A DNA stretch of 64,000 nt from Taenia hydatigena (GCA_036345935.2 JADWOT020000010.1:10004422-10068421), one strand, 5' to 3'; positions 10,575 through 21,779 are shown, counted from the stretch's first letter. Notes: a model not told the origin generated them from the sequence alone. Program-made: numbers and translations.

Positions 10575-10975
10575 CTCTCTCCACTGGTTTGGTTCTGGCA
10601 GGTGAAGTGACCTGCTTTACTGCTTCTAACCGGCCAGACGATGCGGTCAAATCACTTTCCGGCACTACACTAGGTCACCTTGTGAGTACGGGTGTGTCGT
10701 GGTATTGTTGCCGCCTTCGCTTAAATTTCGACTGGAATATTGTGACTGCCAACAGCGGCCGCTCTCGTGACTTCAGCTTGCTGCACGTTGCGACGTGGTA
10801 TATGTCGATAGCAATTGCGTATTTACGAGTAGTACAGCAATGCTGCTTAATGTTTCTCGATGTCTACATCAAATGGGGAAATGAGAGCAAAACTCAGTGT
10901 CATTCTCGGCTCCTCGCTACCAACGCTGAAGGAAGCAGCCAAGTCCATAGCAACCAGTCTGATGACAGCGTCTAA
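10575..10975 (+). other. FN3-like C-terminal exon segment (GLVLAGEVTCFTASN type)
   Basis: The frame here is open and contains TGLVLAGEVTCFTASNRP, which fits the end of an FN3 domain: a conserved Leu, a Tyr or hydrophobic position, a beta-strand F ending in A-x-N, then a loop. Related segments lie at 17120-17290 (-), 35090-35470 (-) and 42280-42680 (+), the last with HGLVLGDEMTLFMASNRLG. The corresponding 17.1-17.3 kb copy continues into a hydrophobic stretch (VSVISLLLS) that could be a membrane anchor. No intact gene can be assembled. The FN3 assignment is by pattern only. Confidence 0.35.
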
Positions 10976-10979
10976 AGAA

Positions 10980-11640
10980 TGAAATGCTCGAGTTCATTGC
11001 ATCAGAATGTAGCATCTCCAATGTGCTGCATCTAAGCCTGAGAGCCATTCGTGAACTCATTGACAAGCCTTGTAAAATTTGCTTCCATTCACATACAAAG
11101 TTTCATAAGATAGCAGCATAATAAGGCAAATTTTTGATTGAAGACAGCAGGTAGCAGCCCCACGCATCATTCCTGCAACATCCCAGAGGGAATCGGATAA
11201 AAAGGTCATTTGGTTGAGGAGAATTACATTGCACTCAGAGGGTCATTTGTAAAGCATGCTAAAAGGCCTTCATTTTGTGCAAAAGTTTCTTAAGAATCCC
11301 GAAAAACGCATCCCAAGTCAACATGGGACGACTTGTAATCGAATAACAGGACAAGTGATTTGCATCTATCCCTCGGGAAAATATCACAAGACAAGAACAT
11401 TAAAGGGAAAGGGTTATTAAATGGCACTCATTTGAGAGAATTTTTAGGGTCGGCGGATACTACTTAAATGAGATCCAAGTGCTTTCTAGCATACGGAAGG
11501 GGAGACATAAGCGTAATAATATTTGACGCTCAAAGTTGGCGGGAAATGCCCAACTCAAACAAAAGAGGCTTAGTCCTGGAATTTGAATCAAAGGGAGGGA
11601 GAGCTTGCAAAAATACGAACCTCAATCTTATTTCCATGGT
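10980..11640. other. Intergenic sequence, nothing identified
   Basis: This stretch lies downstream of the glycosyltransferase pseudogene, where further exons of that gene would be expected. I could not find the expected C-terminal part of a GT14 enzyme on the minus strand. Confidence 0.4.
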
Positions 11641-11695
11641 TTAAGTAAACAAACTAAGCGTTGAGAAGGGAAAGGCAAACATCACGCGAACTCAC

Positions 11696-12329
11696 ATTTA
11701 AGGGTCTCCACAGATTGGATCCGCTGACAGCTTGCAGGATAGCCACGGTCTTCAAATTCGTTCGTAAAGGAAACTGGTCATCATTAATGTTCATTATGTA
11801 GTTCCACTTTGCACTGCGATTTGGAGCTTGCTTAGCGCAGACTAAATGAGCTTGTAAGGCACCAGCACCTACGGGTGTCACTGCGATGCTGGAGTCCTTC
11901 GGATCTAACTCAGTATTTCTATTCTTACAGGTGACTAGACCCTACATTGCTGCTTGGAGTAGTGGATCAGCATTACGGTCCAAATGGATGCAGTAGTAGT
12001 TGTATACTCTGTGAATCATTCGCGGGATTCGAGCCACTGGTGGTTTCACGTCATTCTTTACTGCTATGGTGACTGCAATACCCATGTCACCATCACGATC
12101 TCGCTTGATGGGAATACGATCTCGATTGAAGTGGCAATTCTTGTGATCAGGTGATTGGATGGACGAGAAGAAGGCGAGAGTCACGTCGCCCTAGGTATTC
12201 GCCGACATCGACGCTGCTCAAAGTAATCGTTGGAGAGACATCTCCACCGAAGGTTACTTGGAAAAAGCATTGGCACAGATAAGTCAACGTTCCCACTATC
12301 AATGCTGCCTTGAGGATACGGAGCAGCAT
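11696..12329 (-). pseudogene. Core-2/I-branching beta-1,6-N-acetylglucosaminyltransferase (GT14) pseudogene
   Basis: From the ATG at 12327-12329 the minus strand encodes MLLRILKAALIVGTLTYL, a type II Golgi signal-anchor, and a stem. A frame change near 12184-12195 leads into the catalytic region: YNYYCIHLDRNADPLLQAA, then after one in-frame TAG (codon at about 11943) GLVTCKNRNTE, VGAGALQAHLVCAKQ, and AKWNYIMNINDDQFPLRTNL. These match the family pattern IYCIHVD, then W/G-x-x-x-LQADLNC, then W-K-Y-x-I-N-x-x-x-D-F-P-L-K-T-N. A GTGAG donor follows at 11695, so an exon ends there. The remaining C-terminal part of the enzyme was not found. One frameshift, one nonsense codon and the missing 3' part make it a pseudogene, unless the frame break is an unrecognised intron. 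Confidence 0.75.
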
Positions 12330-12419
12330 GCGAAGTGAATGACCATCTCTCCCCTTTGACTGTCTGAAATCTGTAAAATGAGCCAAACAGTGATGATGCA
12401 TGAGGGCGCGAAGCCACCT

Positions 12420-12960
12420 CTGTTTGTGCTAAATCGAAATGAACGCAGGGAAAGGTGAATGCAAAGGTCCTGTATGCGGTAGAGGTAACGCATTATCAAA
12501 AAATCAAAAATTCACTACTCGAGGTCACTAGAATAGGTAAGTCAGCAAGGTCGTCAAATCATACAGCATGCAGTCAGGACTTTTGCGGACCACGGCTACG
12601 TGTCAGTAGTCAGAGGGCGAGTGGGCAAGTCCAACAATCCTGATGTAATCGCAGTGCTCGGTACGAGTTCACTAATGCCTAGCATCCTTTTTCACTCCTA
12701 ATGCATTAAGGACAAATGTCAAAAACTTTTCGATAAGAAATCATATAACATGGTTAAACTACACAAATAGGTGAGAAGTCGAACTGATTTGCATCAATGT
12801 TGTTGTTTTCGTGTGGATAAGGTGGACTTTTGCCGACTTACCCAGCTGCCTACTCAAAGGCAAATAAGACGGTCCTTATCATTGACCCTCTTGGGAAGAG
12901 CCACTGCTCTGTGAGATGCTCTCTGCTTATGAAGCAATTAACAGACACACGTGGCTTCGC
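12420..12960. other. Intergenic sequence, nothing identified
   Basis: This lies between the GT14 relic and the inverted repeat that starts near 12.97 kb. No supported open frame, RNA gene or repeat copy was seen. Confidence 0.4.
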
Positions 12961-12969
12961 TGACGACGC

Positions 12970-14570
12970 ACAGTCTTCGCAATGCCATTGGCAGCAGCGA
13001 TGATCTGGTCACAATCGGTTCGGCTAAGAGTCTATGTGGTGCAGTTGCTATCTATACTACAAATGGATTTGCTGCCTGCGGAATTGCTACTTTTATATGA
13101 AAGTAGATTAACGAAATTGAGGCGGTCACTGAGTTCTCACAGAACTCGACAGCAGCTCTGGTGACCACACAGCGCAAGAAGGGTGGAAAGGTGAGTTTGC
13201 TTATAAGCATTCGATTCATTGTGACCGTTGCTATTCATTGCTGTGGGGCAAATAGCTACAGGAGTTGGACAAATTTATGCTTTATTTCGGTTCTTCATTG
13301 TATGGGAAAATTGTACTTTCTGCGCGACCACACCTGCATTCAAAATCAATTTCGAGTTAATTTGTGAAACAGGCCTGTTAGGTCCCGTCCCAAGCTTCTA
13401 GCTGCATTATCACAGAGATGCGTATGCTCCTCCACCTCAAGTCTTTGGCAAGCGAAGTCTTTCCAACACTGCACTCGCTCCTAATCACTGACATGTATCT
13501 TGCCTCTCTTTGCTTCTTTAAGTGCATCTGCACATGGAACTCCCCAGCATGCAAGCGGTTATTATGAAGTGTGAGCAGATGCTGTCAAGCAGTTAGTCCA
13601 AGTGTCCAAGGAATGTGGGACTCAGCATTCTACTATATGCAAACGAAGTTCATCCGAGATGCAAAGTGACCGCCAGTGGCTGCTGAGTGGACGGATCAGG
13701 ATTTTAGTTCAGGTCACCGTGAACAATGGCGAAAGTCCGTCCTCAAGTAGCCCACTTTGCTCTCCACAACGCTAATAATCCTGCGTAGAACTAACGAAGG
13801 CTTTACACTTAGCCCTTTCCCTTCATACGTATCTATGCTTACCCATCACATGCAACCCATGCGCTTTCATACCACATTTCCGTGTGCTCGTGCATGCAAC
13901 ATGCTCACAGAACATCAGAGAACTTATTTTCGTCCTTGATTGCTAGGATGATGCGAAGGTTGGCAGGGAGAACAAATGAGTTTTGGTGGCTGTACAATGA
14001 GCATTAAAACACGCACTAAGAATTCGAAGGCTTTGCAATATAACCGAAAATTTTTAGGCTACCGAATTGGCAATCCGTGCGTTTGAGTTGGTGTTAATTG
14101 AGTACAAGCACAATGCAGGGGGTGGATGATCCCACCGAATCGCTCACAGTGAACTCGACTTGAACTTCACATTGCTCGATCAGTAGTCGGTGTTAACTCT
14201 GTTGCAGCTCACATGAACTCCACTGACACTAGATCAGATGCTGAATTTCCTTCTCCTCTGACCAGTCCTTCCATCCAGCACCCAACTGAGCATCAATCCC
14301 TGTTCCACCGTTTGAGGTGGTCATTTCTCATTCATATGCCAACGCAATGCTCACGACGGGCCACGCAGGAGTATAGCTTGAATCGGTTCTTGAATGACAG
14401 AGCTTCACTTCCATTCCTGATTGTTTGGAGGATGCATTCATATCTACTGATACAGCAGGAGTGTACGTCGGATGTCCCGTTGCATCGTGACATCTCCTTT
14501 AGCCTTCCTAATGTGTTCCGTGCAATCAGCGTCCAATAACCGGCAACTTCATCACGCAGAAATGGCAACA
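12970..14570 (+). repeat. Inverted segmental repeat of 27.38-29.06 kb
   Basis: The block is matched in reverse complement at about 27380-29060. It continues, after unmatched pieces of about 500 bp, into the F-box B/C pair (15.07-17.03 with 24.86-26.89 kb), so about 4 kb in all is inverted and duplicated. On the plus strand a 108-codon frame (14213-14539) shares most of its first 70 codons with a frame on the minus strand at 27528-27743, but the frame breaks differently in the two copies. Confidence 0.75.
13030..13200 (+). other. Repeated exon-like segment (EFSQNSTAALVTTQ type), copy 1
   Basis: A segment reading EAVTEFSQNSTAALVTTQ is followed by a GTGAG donor-like site. Copies with the same residues occur on the minus strand at about 28.83-29.0 kb, 38.74-38.9 kb and 61.6-61.8 kb. 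The 61.6 kb copy has the longest open frame, running upstream through LPSILQMDLL. The others carry a one-base frame change before EAxTEFSQN. The pattern could be the last strand of an FN3 domain, but this is not certain. Confidence 0.3.
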
Positions 14571-14749
14571 ACTACATTTTTAATTAGGATTTTGTCAATT
14601 GTGTTTCCATTCTTTTCACAGTGCCGCAACGATTCATTGTTTGTGGCATACGAGTTTGCTTATACCTGAAAAACAAATCAGCGATAGCGCTTTTTTACTC
14701 ATTTTTAGTCCTTTTCCATCATTTCCTCATCAGATATCTAACAGTACTT

Positions 14750-15600
14750 GCATACATGGGGAAAGCTAAGTGTTGTCCAGATTGAATTGAGTAGGAAAAA
14801 TAGCAGATGTAGTTTATTTTACATATACCGTTTGTTCGCCAATCTTCCATCAGTTGATATAGCACCAGTGCAGTAATTATTGAGATCAAGATTTTGTGGT
14901 TGACTGAATGCAAATTTCATTGCACACAAGTGGTAGTTAGAAATGAGCAAAATAGGTTTATGTTTTCACAAATGCAGATCGCCTACTTAACTGCTTTTAA
15001 CAAACACAGAGATATTTGATATCAAAGCAGGTACTGTTCTCAGATTATTCCAGCACTTCAATGGGACGTTTCTCTTACCTGCCACGATGGCTCACCGGGT
15101 TTCTACCCCCACGCTTATGCCAACGGAGGCAACCCCATCATCCAAATGCACATCCCATGCGTTGTCAGAATTTGACATTTTAAGTCGCACTTCATCATGC
15201 GTTGTTCCACCCATCATAATGGACAGAGAAGTTAAAGTGTGTTGCAGCCACTTGAGTTGTCAAAAAGTATGAGTAAAGATGAAAACGGCAACACAAATTG
15301 AAACTCCTACATTGCCACCGCACAGTCTAATACGGAAGATTAGCCTGCCCTTTCAAAAGCGGCAAAAGGAAATTAGATGAAATAGTAATTGCCACTGAAT
15401 AGCAAAGTGCAAAACAGTACAGCCTTGATGGAATATAGTTGTTAGCAAAGAGGCATGAAGCATTTGGCTGGAGTAAACCCGGCAGATTGTGCAGTCGGTG
15501 GCCTAGCCAGACTAAACACTTGCCTCACGGCAATGGCTAACTCGATTCAGGCGCACATTCATGCGTTTCACTCAAGCGAACCCTGCTAATAGCGAATAAT
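14750..15600 (+). repeat. 5' flank of F-box copy B
   Basis: The first part (14750-15070) matches the flank of copy A. The second part (about 15070-15600) matches the flanks of copies C (26890 down to 26340) and D (37970 down to 37500) in inverted orientation. Immediately before the start codon all copies share about 40 bp, including GATTCACTTA and GAGGTGCAC. A regulatory role is possible but not shown. No TATA box at a fixed distance is evident. Confidence 0.6.
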
Positions 15601-15647
15601 TTACAAGCCGGAATTAAGATTCACTTACCGAATCTGTGAGGTGCACG

Positions 15648-16643
15648 ATGGAGAGGATTCCTCAACATGTACGAATCAAGATTTGCAAATACCTTGCTGC
15701 CATGGACATCGCCAATGTGTGTGAGGCAATGCCCTACATGAGGTCGGTTCTCAGGTCTCTCACCATCAAAGGCATTTTACGCAGTTACGTGAGACAAATG
15801 GAGTGGGTGGATGCAAGACTTTGTTGTATGCTGCATTCCACTCATGCTTTTGTGAAGGGAGAAGCTGACCCAGAGCTGAGTGCACAATCAGAAGGAATGG
15901 TTTTAGTCAGTGCTCTACGATACTACCAAGAATGTTGCCAATTCACTCCGCGGCACATACACCATGTTCTATCTAATTGTGGCAGGATCATTCGATTTTT
16001 ATTGCTTGGATGCAGCGTAATGGATTTGGGTCTCCTCCGTCCTTTCTGGCCCTCCCTCGTTTGTGCGACTTATAGGCGCGGACGACCATTGCTACAGAAC
16101 TACCCTGATGCCCTTGATTCTATTGATGTAGTGGCCCACTTGACTAACTTCGAGATTCATATCAATCCAGAAAGCATAGAAGCAGGAGATGTTTGTGATC
16201 TTAGGTCCTTCAAGACTTCTTACCTCTGTTCATTCGACGGTGTTGTGTACATGATTGATTCTGCATTGCAATGCCACTTTGGGTCCGGGCTTCCACTTGA
16301 ACTAAGGCGCCTCATTTTCCGCATCACCGACCTCGCTACCATTGGGACGACTCGCTCTCCAATGCTGTTCGTCCTCGACACGATTTCGTTGGCGAAGAGG
16401 GATTTGACGTCTAGGGGTGACCATTTTGCGTATCTCATATCCAGCCTTCACAAACTTGACAGAATTACACTGCGAGGGTCTGACAGATCTGCTGCAAGAT
16501 TCCCACATTATAACTGGTGGAGGGCATGTCGTCTGCACCAAATGGGTGGAAGGTTTGTTAGGTTGTATGAGGTGTTCCAAATGGCTGCGTTTCAAATAGC
16601 CAATATCGACGCTGCAGGAAGAAGTCAAGGACAAAATGCGTAA
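15648..16643 (+). CDS. F-box/degenerate Arf-like protein, copy B (331 aa, open)
   Basis: This is an intact single-exon frame starting at the same ATG as copy A (MERIPQHVRIKICKYL). It ends seven codons earlier because GTGTCA of copy A is GCGTAA here. F-box-like residues 1-50 are kept, as are the Arf-like strands IIRFLLLG, LTNFEIHI, FDGVVYMIDSAL, SPMLFVLD, NWWRACRLH and the final helix RLYEVFQMA. The P-loop, DxxGQ and NKxD motifs are missing as in A. The middle third differs most from A (LQNYPDALDSID and SIEAGDVCD regions), the part that corresponds to the effector and switch side of a GTPase. An open frame over 331 codons with many amino-acid replacements argues for retained function, although dN/dS must be calculated. 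Confidence 0.75.
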   Translation: MERIPQHVRIKICKYLAAMDIANVCEAMPYMRSVLRSLTIKGILRSYVRQMEWVDARLCCMLHSTHAFVKGEADPELSAQSEGMVLVSALRYYQECCQFTPRHIHHVLSNCGRIIRFLLLGCSVMDLGLLRPFWPSLVCATYRRGRPLLQNYPDALDSIDVVAHLTNFEIHINPESIEAGDVCDLRSFKTSYLCSFDGVVYMIDSALQCHFGSGLPLELRRLIFRITDLATIGTTRSPMLFVLDTISLAKRDLTSRGDHFAYLISSLHKLDRITLRGSDRSAARFPHYNWWRACRLHQMGGRFVRLYEVFQMAAFQIANIDAAGRSQGQNA

Positions 16644-17119
16644 ACGAATTCGCCTGCATTGTGATGCGAGTAAATGGCTGCCTCTTTACGCAATTCCGCT
16701 ATTCCGCACCTTGCTTTGGTACACAAGATTGCATTGTAACTCTTTGCTCCCGGTTAGAATTATTTTCATTGATTATGTGTTTTTAATGTTGAATGTTGAC
16801 TTTTGGTGCGCTTAAGATTACATTCTGCCACTCGAATCAGCGAAATGCCGATTATGTGGTCAAATATTAACGAGGCGGTGCTGCTGATCACCAATTGTGC
16901 TTCTTTTCACGCTAAAATGCAAACAGTTTAGGACAGCCTAACGTTTGGCGGCCTTGAGTGAAGTGCGCTTCGGCAGCTATAGTCCAACTAAACGATGTTT
17001 TAAACAGGCATCGAATACATTAAGCAGCACTGCTGCCCTACCCAAAAATATGCAATTGTATTCGACATTCATCAAGCTACAACTTGCAACAAGCTGAAGT
17101 TACGAAGGTGACTGACATT

Positions 17120-17290
17120 AGCAGGCACAATATTCCAGTCGGGAATAAGGCGAAAGCAACAACGATATCACGGACACACTCGTATTCACAAGGTGACTCG
17201 GTGTAGTGCTGGGTAGTGAATTGATCGCGTCTCCTGGCCGGTTAGAAGCAGTGAAGCAGGTCACTTCACCTGCCAGAACCAAGCTAGTGT
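17120..17290 (-). pseudogene. FN3-like C-terminal segment, inverted copy of 10.6-10.8 kb
   Basis: The minus strand reads LAGEVTCFTASNRPGDAIN and continues to a hydrophobic stretch (NTSVSVISLLLSPY) before a stop. It is the mirror copy of the segment at 10575-10790. An FN3 end followed by a membrane anchor would suit a GPI- or membrane-anchored surface protein, but no upstream exon with matching phase was located. Confidence 0.3.
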
Positions 17291-17699
17291 GGAGAGGATA
17301 AATTCACGATGTGGCTTACAGATACTGTGACTTGACACACGGTGATGGTTGAAGAGGCAATGCGCAGCGTGACTAGTGTGCTCAGTGCGCAAACAATTTG
17401 GGGTTTAGATATTTTCGTTTGCCACATCTTTGCACCCTGTAAAACTGCAAGCCAGTAATAACAGTGCGGCTTCTTGCATCTTGTGCTTCTTAAGCCATCT
17501 ACTAAGTATACTGTCTATTGAGCAAAAGGATGAAGAGTTCGTTGCATTGAGATTCGGCGCCACTATAGTTTAGATTGGCTACATATTGTTCGAAGTCTTT
17601 ATGTGTTTCGGCAACTTCAAACAAAACCTTTACTCACGGACCTGCGTACACTAGTGAAGCGACTAAATGAGCACAAAGGAATCAAATTAAGCCGCAACA

Positions 17700-17900
17700 A
17701 TGCGTTTGCTTGCAGTCATGGCAAACATGAAATTAATGAGCACTGCACAATTTGATACACCTGGAAAGGAGAAATCCTTTTGGCTCTTGAGGGCCAAGAA
17801 TGTGCAGCTTCTGGTAGCAACAGACTCAGACACACCCGACGCAGCAGATGAACTCAAGGCCTTACTCCCGTTGAAAGGAGAGTCCACTGTACTAATTTAA
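17700..17900 (+). other. Conserved C-terminal exon (LLRAKN family), copy 3, longest
   Basis: A 66-codon frame includes MKLMSTAQFDTPGKEK, then FWLLRAKNVQLLVATDSDTP and a final GESTVLI before TAA. Copies 1 and 2 keep the last 39-45 codons in the same frame. It could be a final exon or a small gene of its own. No splice acceptor is obvious upstream. Function unknown. Confidence 0.35.
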
Positions 17901-18109
17901 TGTTGTCAGTAGGGAGAGATAAACACACAGACCGGTTGAAGCATAGGCAATGAAATGAGAAACTTGATAACTGGAAGACAGTCGCGAATGGGGTGGTGCG
18001 CTCGCTCTTATCAATCCCTTCCCTAGTAGGGGAGTAATCAGCATTCTGCCATTATTACATTGAAAACATCTACAGCCCTATAAGTAGCAAAATGGCAATA
18101 AATGATTGC

Positions 18110-18260
18110 CTGTCGTCAATGCAAGAAGGCGAGGTGAGACCACACTACATGATCAATTCCCTCCTCCTTGAGATACACTGGTCGCCTTGCACATCAATAT
18201 TGTACAAAATAGCAAGACATACAGCAAAGAGCTTGCAGCATTTTACAAGGCCTCGCTTAA
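18110..18260 (-). pseudogene. Signal-peptide exon relic, copy 3
   Basis: The minus strand reads VKCCKLFAVCLAILYNID, then VQGDQCIS, as in the intact copy at 1476-1625, but there is no ATG at the expected place. It converges with the LLRAKN exon, as in the other two copies. Confidence 0.4.
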
Positions 18261-19469
18261 AATATCCTCGTACAAGCTTGCACAAACAAAGCGCAAGTTT
18301 CCTAACCTCGGAATTGACCTTCTAAATGGACGGATTTGTAGCCCATATAAGCAAAATCATAAAGGACCTTGGATATAATGCGACTTATCACAAAGGCGGC
18401 TAGCAATAAAGAAATATATGTGGGGCCAATGCTGTGGATACTTCGCCATTTCACGCACCTCGGTCTGTAAATACATGAGCAAAGCCCACCCTCTCTACGT
18501 CTCTTTGCAATACTTTGCCTGCTTCACTGTGCCTTTTGGTAGCGTTTGCTTAAGGTAGCCATAGTGCCCATTCGCAGAGGCTGATCTCCGCACAATATGA
18601 GTTGCTTGATTTTATTCTTTTTTTCTGAACACATGCATTCTACCTTAGTGTTATAGTCCCCGTTTCCCTCATGAAAGCCTGGAAAAATTACACTACCTTC
18701 CTCAGTCATAAGTCGCTAAGTAGATTCGCTTGTTCAAACCTCGTCATTCAAAGCAGTTGATTGCGAACAGTCAATCGACCACCTCCACCATCAAGGCCGT
18801 GGACATTGCTGTAGGTGGGATTCAATAAGGAGCAAAGAAATGACTTCGGCTTCCTTTGGGAGTCAGACAGGAGGTGATGCGATGCAGCTAAATTCTTTGT
18901 GCTACTAGTGATTCAATGTGGAGCCACCCAACAAGCTGCCGCTCATGAACTGCACTTCTACATAAAAAGAATTGCAAAGGGTGCTCACGACAGTCATTGT
19001 AGTAATTAGCCACGCAAAAAGAAAAATTATTCTCTTGTGGAAACGTGACTGTCTATATGGGATGCAAGGCTTTCCATATAGGCAACACTGGCCCAGCAAA
19101 ACCCTATTCTAGCCTTTACACTGTGTAATTGAAACGCACAATAAAACTCATTGCTCCTTAGGAGCGCGAAGGAGAAATTTGGAGTTAGGAGTAAATGAAG
19201 AACAATTAGATAAAGATGATTCCCTGGACTGCTTGACATAGGAAATGTTTCGGCAAACAGACCACAATGAAAAGTGCATTATTTTGCTCTGGCCGCTGTG
19301 AAGGCGACTGCGCTGAGGCTTTATTGAGCTGATAAATCGCAACATTCTTCATTGACTCAATGGCGAGAAGCTCAATCTCGACACTTTGGACTGACTATTT
19401 GTATGGCTACATAATTTGGTCACAAGACGTGCAGACTGATCACAGCAGTCGCTATTTTGGTCTGGTCCC

Positions 19470-20715
19470 AATTCGTGACCTGAATTGGGGGCGCATCGTC
19501 TCAAAAGTGATGCTTTTTAGCATTTGGGCGGATTTAGGTTCTGGTTATTCAGAGGAGATTGGCAATATCGTTTGCGGGATTGCATGGCCTCAACAAAGGC
19601 CTCTGCCTCTGACTCTGCTGCTGTGAAAAACTGCATGGCATTGCCTTCGTCACCCCGTTTGTTGCGCAGATTCACGTAAGATGCCTTTCCAGGATGATGC
19701 ATTTGAGGCTTCACTCAATGCCACGTATTGTCTTGCAGACATTGGTGGGATGCGTGCTTGTAAGGTACTTACAAAACGCCTCCAATTTAATAACGCACAT
19801 CTGAAAAGGCGAGTTTTCATTGCTTACGTGGGGCTACACCGCCTCTCAAAAGAGATTCAAGCGCAAAGGTGAGGCTACACAACTCGATTCTCATTTGCAC
19901 ATGCAACTGCTTTTAAACACATGTTTGCATCTTCCAAACACTTTATTTTATTCCGTGGCTATAAGACTGACGTTTCGTTTATTTGCTTAGGCTTCACTTC
20001 ATCCAAAAGCGTACTTTTTGCTGCATAGGAACCTTTGCTTGATAATGAGATGCAACCTGAATATTTTGACGAGATTCGATAAAATTTAGATTCAAACTTG
20101 AAGTATAGACATCACATGCGTTTGACCTTAATAATTTAATACCATCTATTTCAGTCAGCCACCGCGGTGGTCAAGCGAACGGTGGAAGTGTGGCTGAGAT
20201 CGGCGTTATTTGCTCCCCTCGGTGCAAAGTGAATACAGTGAGGGGACTAATGTATTGTAGATAAAGATGAATGAGTGGGTGATTGGTGAGGTGGTGCAGC
20301 GGTCGAAAATGCAAGAGGATCCTCCAATTTGTTCTTCATGGCTTTGCTATGTTTGGTGCGCATATCGCCAATCCTCTTATCACCACTTCCCGTAGCATAA
20401 TAGATTGGCGTGGAGGACGGTTAAGCATGCATTTTTACGACTAAGATGGATCTAATGCAACTGCCACTGCCAGATTAAAGATTGATATTCATGTTGGTAT
20501 TTATAATTAGACTAAGGATGGTGTGGTTTGCATTTAGGGCTTTCTCAAACTCCACTACCCACAAATCGACCTCATGGTGTACGTGGGCATCCTGCAATGC
20601 AGTGTTTTGCCTAATCATGGCTGCCAAATAACATCAGTGGCCTTATGGCAAAATTCGCTACCGCTACTGCCAATGCAACGCTTTGTTCTCTGGTGCTGCT
20701 CCTTGTTACTATTCC
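19470..20715. other. Intergenic sequence between repeat blocks
   Basis: The sequence lies between the end of the 17.1-19.46 kb block and the outer edge of the large inverted repeat. Short open frames (19681-19872 and 20574-20816 +) have no recognised motif. The second runs into the inverted-repeat arm. Confidence 0.4.
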
Positions 20716-20771
20716 ACGGCACAGCCTTACTCAAGTCAATGGATCGGCATTTCATTTGGCATGACAAGCGT

Positions 20772-20795
20772 GGCTTTGCCCATGGCTTTGCCCAT
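20772..20795 (+). repeat. 12-bp tandem duplication
   Basis: Two adjacent copies of GGCTTTGCCCAT are present. The equivalent place in arm 2 (about 53.01-53.03 kb) has only one copy, so the duplication arose after the arms separated or was lost in arm 2. Confidence 0.85.
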
Positions 20796-20954
20796 GGCTT
20801 TGAACTTCATCCATAACTAAACGGCCCCAACATTGGTTCTTTTGCAAGGGCGCCACATTCCGCAACCGCTTATTCCTAACAGTATGCACTGCAAAAGGGC
20901 AACGTGGTGCCTGCTAAAATGGGGACAAGAGTAGGTGTGATTAATTTGAACCAG

Positions 20955-21235
20955 CCATGCAAGCACTAACGCAGATCTAATTTAACGTTGAGGACAGACT
21001 AGCATGTGTGCATTTGTTGGAAGGTGGACATCCACCTTCGGCAGAGAAAACGACAAGAATTATTAATAGGGCGAGTGAAGATGCAAATGGTATCCAAAGG
21101 CGTCTGCAGAATAATGAGGCGAGAGTAATGTGCGAGTTCGTTGCAGTGTATGGCATATACATTGCTGGTGATTGGAATGGATCAGAGCATACTGAGGGTC
21201 TGATGGATAGCGGAGTAGTAGTTTACTTGGATTAA
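20955..21235 (+). pseudogene. Small conserved frame in arm 1 (partner of 52582-52860)
   Basis: The frame LACVHLLEGGHPPSAEK continues to VVYLD and a stop, and matches the 92-codon frame in arm 2. Here it is interrupted by a TAA near its start, where arm 2 has CAA. No domain was recognised. Differences between the two are mostly amino-acid replacements, which suggests little constraint. Confidence 0.3.
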
Positions 21236-21280
21236 AGAAGGTTACAGTTATTTGGCTATCACTCATTGCATTTCTTCTAG

Positions 21281-21643
21281 CTCCAACCAATATCACATTT
21301 ATTCCGGTGCGACCTTTCGAGGTGATGGTGAAATGGAAGATAACGGGTGACCAGGATCCTGTGAAGGAGCTAATTGCATACATCGTAGGAATGGAGAAGC
21401 GTAAATACTGCAGGTCCAACACGGTGCATCAGCGCATGATTTCCGGTCTCGCACCACTTGTTCCCTATGAAGTGTGTGCTCGGAACTGCCGCCAAGAAAC
21501 TGCGATCGCAAAAGCTGTATCCTCCTCCATCGAAGGCGCACAACTCGTGCCAAGCAATGTCCTCGAGATCGCCAATATCTTCAATGCAAGCAAATACACA
21601 TGCAGCAATGCAACCTGCGGTAACACAACCATTCTGATGAGAG
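21281..21643 (+). CDS. FN3-domain exon, arm 1 (open, phase 1-1)
   Basis: The exon lies between a pyrimidine-rich TTTCTTCTAG acceptor and a GTGAG donor. It is 363 nt long and open throughout in phase 1-1, the usual phase for extracellular FN3 exons. The translation runs PTNITFIPVRPFEVMVKW (strand A-B with the FN3 Trp), MISGLAPLVPYEVCARNC (the Leu and Tyr of strands E-F), and a C-terminal Cys motif KYTCSNATC with N-glycosylation sites NAT and NTT. Extra Cys residues suggest a disulphide-stabilised secreted or surface protein. A second FN3 exon follows at 22574. I see no signal-peptide exon upstream that clearly belongs to it. FN3 surface antigens of cestode larvae are a possible comparison, unproven. 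Confidence 0.6.
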
Positions 21644-21779
21644 GTGAGAAACATTGGCTCGTTGTCCTGCTTACGAAGCATATCTGTGATTAGGCAGCAA
21701 TAATGCACCGTCTCCGTAGCATCAATTGAAGACATGAGTGATTTTGTACCAAAAGTAAGGCGAAATGTGAAATAGTGGA

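Larger units (their letters stand above)
8630..10790 (+). repeat. Inverted segmental repeat of 17.12-19.46 kb
   Basis: The block is matched in reverse complement by about 17120-19460. Landmarks in order are a segment beginning near 8.63 kb (matched at 19.44 kb), the signal-peptide relic at 9.65 kb (18.25 kb), the LLRAKN exon at 10.0 kb (17.8 kb) and the FN3-like segment at 10.6-10.8 kb (17.12-17.29 kb). Substitutions and small indels are frequent, so the duplication is not recent. Confidence 0.75.

Noticed and set aside
20160..20200. Hairpin-like CCACCGCGGTGG as a possible tRNA or regulatory element
   Set aside because: The palindrome is short and no cloverleaf or T-loop consensus surrounds it.
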